Shown in pieces: positions 59,611 to 64,000 of a DNA stretch of 64,000 nucleotides (the stretch's first letter is position 1; the number at the start of each line of letters is the position of its first letter). Location: contig NC_052399.1 in NCBI RefSeq assembly GCF_009389715.1, positions 5,520,585-5,584,584 on the forward strand, read 5' to 3'. The position numbers and the translations under genes are program-made. Under the pieces are notes generated by a model. The model ran no database searches, was not told where the DNA came from, and saw only the letters and a list, made by a program, of their open reading frames with translations. The DNA is from Phoenix dactylifera (lineage: Eukaryota > Streptophyta > Magnoliopsida > Arecales > Arecaceae).

Positions 59611-59930
59611 ACTTAGGAATATAGGGACACATGTGAAGAAATGAGAGTGGGGTAGAAAATCTTATGGGTCGGTGAATCTAACACTAATGATGTGTATTCG
59701 GAAAAAAAAAAAAAAAAAACACTTAGGAATATAGGGACACATGTAAAGAAATGAGAGTGGGGTAGAAAATCTTATGGGTGGATGGATCCAACATTAATGA
59801 TGTGTTATTTTAAAAAAAAAAAGAAAAAAAAGAAAGGGAATATAGGGACACATGTGAAGAAATGATAGTGGGGTAGAAAATTTTACAGTGGATGGATCTA
59901 ACCCTGATGTTGTGTTATTTGTGTATGTAT
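59611..59930 (+). repeat. Three-copy tandem array in the retroelement leader, about 110-bp unit
   Basis: Three imperfect units begin at about 59611, 59721 and 59832. Each has ggaatatagggacacatg, then aagaaatga-agtggggtagaaaat, a ggatggatc(t/c)aac segment, a ga-g-tgtg(t)tattt segment and an A-rich spacer. The array fills nearly all of the leader between the primer site and the gag start codon, where packaging or translation signals would be expected. Confidence 0.88.
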
Positions 59931-59934
59931 CAGC

Positions 59935-60921
59935 ATGCCGCCCCGCCGTGCACGTGTGGCACCTCGCCGCCTGATCGAGACTATCGGGAGTGATCCAGCC
60001 ACTTCTCATCCGACTGAGAGAGTCCAGGAGGATGAGGCTGATCAGACAGTACTGGATGGACCAGATCATGGCCAGGAGAGCAGGATGGGAGGTCCGACCC
60101 AGGTGATGGAGCTGATCAGAGAGGTTGTTGGGTTAGTTCGACAGCAGAGGGGACCACAGCAGCTATTTCCCTCTGCTAGTTCTTCGGATCAGGGGAGGAG
60201 TATAGCAGAGTTCAGGAAGTTAGCTCCTCCGGCCTTCAAGGGAACTACCGATCCCCAAGAGGCCGAATGGTGGATAGATGAGATGGAGAAGGCCTTCAGG
60301 GCCATGGGTTGTACTGAGGAGGAGAAGATCAGATTTGCCACATGTATGCTTCAGGACCGGGCTCATCATTGGTGGGAGTCTGTAGAGAGGACCATGATGC
60401 AGGATGCAGGATCTGTGACCTGGCCGGGATTCCGCATGGCCTTCTACTCCAAGTATTTCCCTTCCAGTCGTATCAGGGAGCTGGAGAGGGAGTTTCTGAG
60501 TCTTTCTCAGGGGAGTATGACTGTGGAGGACTACGAGGCTGAGTTTGATCGGTTGTCCCGTTTTGCACCATCTCTTGTCCAAGACCCTAAATCTAGGATG
60601 AGTAGATTTGAGGAAGGACTGAGGCCTCGCCTGCGTCAGAGTTTAGCTGCTGTTCACTCGACTGATTATGATGACCTAGTTGACAGAGCTAAAAATATGG
60701 AGATCATCTGGAAGGAGACACAGGATGCTCAGAAAGGGAAGTCGAAGAGGACCAGGAACTTTGATTTTGACGTTGAGCGGCATCTGCGCCGACCTATGCA
60801 GTTCCGTCCAGGAGCAGGGCAGCGAGTTCCATATGGGAGGACTGCACCGGATCGCAGGGGGATATCAGGAGTGTGCTTCAGGTGTGGCCAGACGGGACAT
60901 AGAGCTGTTGAGTGTCGTTAG
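59935..60921 (+). CDS. gag: Retrotransposon gag polyprotein region, ends at an in-frame TAG
   Basis: The frame opens at the first ATG after the leader array and encodes 328 residues. The N terminus is basic (MPPRR). The retrotransposon gag domain spans about residues 95-250, with the EAEWWIDEMEKAFRAMGC and HHWWESVE motifs typical of the family, followed by a basic region and a CCHC zinc knuckle CFRCGQTGHRAVEC near the end. It should form the virus-like particle and bind the RNA. The TAG stop at 60919-60921 comes directly after the first knuckle; the same frame then continues open into two further knuckles and pol, so the stop most likely interrupts one long gag-pol frame. Confidence 0.9.
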   Translation: MPPRRARVAPRRLIETIGSDPATSHPTERVQEDEADQTVLDGPDHGQESRMGGPTQVMELIREVVGLVRQQRGPQQLFPSASSSDQGRSIAEFRKLAPPAFKGTTDPQEAEWWIDEMEKAFRAMGCTEEEKIRFATCMLQDRAHHWWESVERTMMQDAGSVTWPGFRMAFYSKYFPSSRIRELEREFLSLSQGSMTVEDYEAEFDRLSRFAPSLVQDPKSRMSRFEEGLRPRLRQSLAAVHSTDYDDLVDRAKNMEIIWKETQDAQKGKSKRTRNFDFDVERHLRRPMQFRPGAGQRVPYGRTAPDRRGISGVCFRCGQTGHRAVECR

Positions 60922-63900
60922 ACACGGCCTGGTATTGGAGCATGTTTCAGGTGTGGTCAGCAGGGCCATCGGATAGCTGAGTGCCCTCAGACTCAGACTT
61001 TTTCTGGAGTTTGTTTCGGGTGTGGTCAGCCGGGTCACAGGATTTCCAGTTGTCCTCGTACTAGATCTGTGCAGAGGCCACCGAGCACTAGGGCTCCTCA
61101 GCGACAGATTCCCCCTGATCCAGCACAGATTTTTCAGCCAGCCGCTCCCAGACAGCAGATAGGAGGAGGGTCTCGCACCCAGGGACGGGTATATGCACTG
61201 ACACAGCAGGATGCTCAGGCATCCAACACGGCAGTGACAGGTACCTTATTAGTACATTCTACTTATGCATATGCACTATTCGACTCAGGGGCCACACACT
61301 CTTTTATTTCATCTACATATGTGCATAAGCATGATATATTTTGCTCACCCTTGGAGAGGGAATTATGTGTTAGTACCCCAGCTGGGGGTAAGATGATCAC
61401 CTCACTGATATGCAAGTCTTGCCTAGTAATTGTAGAGGGTAGAGACTTGAAAGCTGACCTTATTGTCATGGACTTACATGAATTTGATTTAATTCTGGGT
61501 ATGGATTGGTTAGCTATATATCACGCTACCATTGACTGCTTCTCGAAGCGGGTGACTTTCCGAATCCCTGACATTGAAGAGTTTTATTTTGTGGGTGATG
61601 GAGGGTGTGTCTCCCCTCAGATAGTGGCAGCCTTACAGGGTATTCGGTCTCTCAGGAAGGGGTGCTCTGTGTATATGGCAGCCGTCATGGATTCTGAGCA
61701 GTCGGAACAGAAAATTGAAGACATGCCCGTGGTCAGGGAATACCCTGATGTTTTTCCTGATGAGCTTCCTGGTTTACCACCAGTTAGAGAGGTGGAATTT
61801 GCCATTGATCTAAACCCTGGTACGGCACCCATATCTAGACCTCCTTACAGAATGGCCCCGGCTGAACTAAAAGAACTGAAGGAACAGTTGCAGGAGCTAT
61901 TGGATCTGGGTTTCATTCGACCCAGTGTCTCTCCTTGGGGTGCACCAGTGTTATTTGTGAGGAAGAAGGACGGCAGTATGAGGCTATGCATTGATTTTCG
62001 GGAAATTAACAAAGTGACTATCAAGAACAGGTACCTCCTACCCCGGATTGATGACTTGTTTGATCAGCTTCAGGGTGCCCAGGTGTTTTCAAAGATTGAT
62101 CTGCGATCTGGATATCATCAGTTGAGGATAAAGGAGTCTGATATAGCCAAGACTGCCTTCCGCACCAGATATGGCCATTATGAGTATCTGGTGATGCCTT
62201 TCGGGTTGACAAATGCTCCAGCTGCATTTATGGATCTGATGAACAGGGTATTTAAACCTTTCTTGGACAAATTTGTAATTGTGTTTATTGATGACATCTT
62301 AATCTATTCCAAGAGTCATACTGAGCATGAGCAACACTTGAAAATTGTTTTGAAAATTTTGAGACAGAATCAATTGTATGGGAAACTGAAGAAATGTCAG
62401 TTCTGGCTGGATCAGGTGATGTTCTTGGGACATGTGGTATCTAAAGAAGGAATTATGGTTGACCCGAAGAAGATCGAAGCTGTAGTTGACTGGAGCAGAC
62501 CGACAAATGTATCAGAGATCCGCAGTTTCCTTGGATTAGCCGGCTATTACAGAAGATTTGTAGAAGGCTTCTCTAGTATTGCTGGGCCCTTGACTCGACT
62601 CACTCGCAAAGGAGTGAAATTCGAGTGGTCGGATCAGTGTGAGAAGAGCTTCGAGGAATTGAAGCGCCGGCTAGTGTCAGCACCTATTTTGACTCTGCCA
62701 GTCACGGGTGTTGATTATACTATTTACAGTGATGCCTCCAAGAAGGGTTTGGGCTGTGTGCTGATGCAGAATGAAAAAGTTATTGCCTACGCCTCTAGAC
62801 AGCTCAAGCCTTATGAAGAAAACTATCCCACACATGATCTCGAGCTTGCAGCAGTTGTATTTGCTCTGAAATTATGGAAGCACTATTTGTATGGAGAGAC
62901 ATGTCAGGTATATACTGATCATAAAAGCCTGAAATATCTCTTTACTCAAAAAGAGCTGAACATGAGACAGAGGAGGTGGCTGGAGTTGTTAAAAGATTAT
63001 GATCTGACTATCCACTATCACCCTGGAAAGGCAAATGTAGTAGCAGATGCACTGAGCCGGAAATCTTCAGGAAATATTGCAGCCTTGATTACTACTCAGA
63101 AGGATATTCTGGAAGATCTGAGGAGAGCAGAGATAGAGGTGTATCTACATGAGGCTACTATGAAATTGGCAAACTTGCGAGTCCAGCCTACACTTATTGA
63201 TAGAATTAAGGCAGCGCAAGTTGATGACCCTCGACTCCAGAAGATCAGGAGGGATATCAAGTCTGGTACACAGTCAGATTTCCGTATACATGAAGATGGC
63301 TCTTTGAGGTTTATTAACAGAATCTGTGTTCCAGATAATCCTGGTCTGAAGAAGGAAATCATGGATGAAGCTCACAGTACGGGATATACAGTGCACCCAG
63401 GCAGTACCAAGATGTACAAGGATCTGAAAGCGGTGTTTTGGTGGAATAACATGAAGAGGGAGATTGCCCAGCATGTATCTCAATGCTTAACTTGTCAGCA
63501 AGTTAAGATTGAGCATCAGAGACCAGCAGGTATGCTACAGCCTCTGCCGATTCCAGAGTGGAAATGGGAGCATGTCACTATGGATTTCGTATCAGGACTA
63601 CCTCGTACCCTTAGAGGTCATGATTCAGTCTGGGTGATCGTAGACAGACTGACCAAAACAGCTCATTTTCTGGCAATCAAGACTGGGATGACACTGGAGA
63701 AGCTGGCAGAATTATATATCGAGCAGATAGTACGGCTGCACGGAGTTCCAGTATCCATTGTATCAGACAGAGATTCCCGGTTTGTGGCACATTTCTGGGG
63801 CAGCTTGCACAGAGCTTTGGGGACCACCCTTAGCTTCAGTACAGCCTTTCATCCACAGACAGATGGACAGTCTGAGAGGACCATCTAGATTCTAGAGGAT

Positions 63901-64000
63901 ATGCTGAGAGCCTGCTCTATTGATATGAGGGGCTCTTGGGATCATCACTTGTCACTGGTAGAGTTTGCTTATAATAATAGCTACCAGGCAAGCATACAGA
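60922..64000 (+). pseudogene. pol: Retrotransposon gag end and pol (protease, RT, RNase H, integrase), broken by nonsense codons
   Basis: This region continues in the gag frame after the TAG at 60919. It has two more CCHC knuckles (about 60946-60990 and 61012-61055), an aspartic protease with DSG at about 61282, reverse transcriptase with the FIDD catalytic motif at about 62284-62295, RNase H (about 62690-63060) and integrase with an HHCC zinc site (about 63393-63503) and catalytic aspartates in MDF (about 63579) and SDRDSRF (about 63760). A second in-frame TAG at 63886-63888 interrupts the integrase core; the frame is then open to the window edge. There is no ATG for pol itself, so it would be made as part of a gag-pol product. 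With two stops this copy is probably not autonomous. Confidence 0.9.

Larger units (their letters stand above)
57194..64000 (+). mobile_element. Ty3/gypsy LTR retrotransposon, Del/Tekay-like chromovirus, 5' 6.8 kb
   Basis: The element runs from a TG...CA-bounded 5' LTR (57194-59518) through a tRNA-iMet-type primer site, a leader with tandem repeats, gag, and pol, and leaves the window inside integrase. The order protease, reverse transcriptase, RNase H, integrase defines Ty3/gypsy. A 2.3-kb LTR, a gag starting MPPRR and the conserved RT/RNase H blocks point to the Del/Tekay chromovirus clade; the chromodomain that would confirm this would lie beyond the window. It stands in the sense orientation downstream of exon 4 of the ABHD17-like gene. 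A second copy of the LTR is at 1-695. The 3' LTR and the target duplication are not visible (left candidate ggtat, 57189-57193). Confidence 0.9.

Noticed and set aside
1..64000. CRISPR arrays, operons, rRNA genes, intact tRNA genes, or a clustered novel system
   Set aside because: The window is plant nuclear DNA; repeats found are microsatellites, minisatellites or transposons, and the five genes belong to known, unrelated plant families.

Overview
This is nuclear DNA from a flowering plant, most likely a monocot. The evidence is a set of GT-AG introns up to about 10 kb long, one receptor-kinase gene with very high GC at third codon positions next to AT-rich intergenic DNA, and abundant plant-type transposable elements (a Ty3/gypsy chromovirus-like retroelement, hAT-like elements, a tRNA-derived SINE and MITEs). 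The combination of GC-rich monocot-style coding DNA and very long introns would fit a palm or other non-grass monocot, but that placement is inference. Gene density is low: five protein-coding genes in 64 kb, all on the + strand.

Layout. 1-695 is the 3' end of a long terminal repeat of the same family as the retroelement at the other end of the window. 1312-2379 is a non-autonomous hAT-type element with an exact 8-bp target duplication. 4240-9106 is a two-exon GT14 (BC10/DUF266-like) Golgi glycosyltransferase. 9.1-14.2 kb is intergenic with a GC-rich hAT-like MITE and small tandem repeats. 14199-16364 is a two-exon LRR-III receptor kinase of the At1g68400 type whose catalytic loop reads HGN instead of HRD. 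16746-17168 is a full-length tRNA-derived SINE with a 13-bp target duplication. 17.2-26.9 kb is a gene-poor, AT-rich stretch that includes a very short 5'-truncated retroposon. 26912-40793 is a three-exon delta7-sterol C-5 desaturase (STE1/DWF7 type) with introns of 10 kb and 3 kb that hold several small transposons. 44801-48859 is an eight-exon CBP60-family transcription factor that most resembles SARD1. 50293-55331 holds the first four exons of an ABHD17-like alpha/beta hydrolase. From 57194 to the window edge a Ty3/gypsy retroelement (2.3-kb 5' LTR, tRNA-iMet-type primer site, gag and pol) lies in the same orientation, where the rest of the hydrolase gene would be expected.

How the genes relate. 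They are independent plant genes with no operon logic: cell-wall or Golgi glycosylation (GT14), surface signalling (LRR kinase), sterol/brassinosteroid synthesis (C-5 desaturase), salicylate immunity (SARD1-like) and probable protein depalmitoylation (ABHD17-like). I found no gene cluster that looks like an undescribed biochemical system. The most unusual material is in the mobile DNA: exact insertion footprints, a leader tandem array in the retroelement, and two nonsense codons there that both fit C-to-T change at CHG sites.
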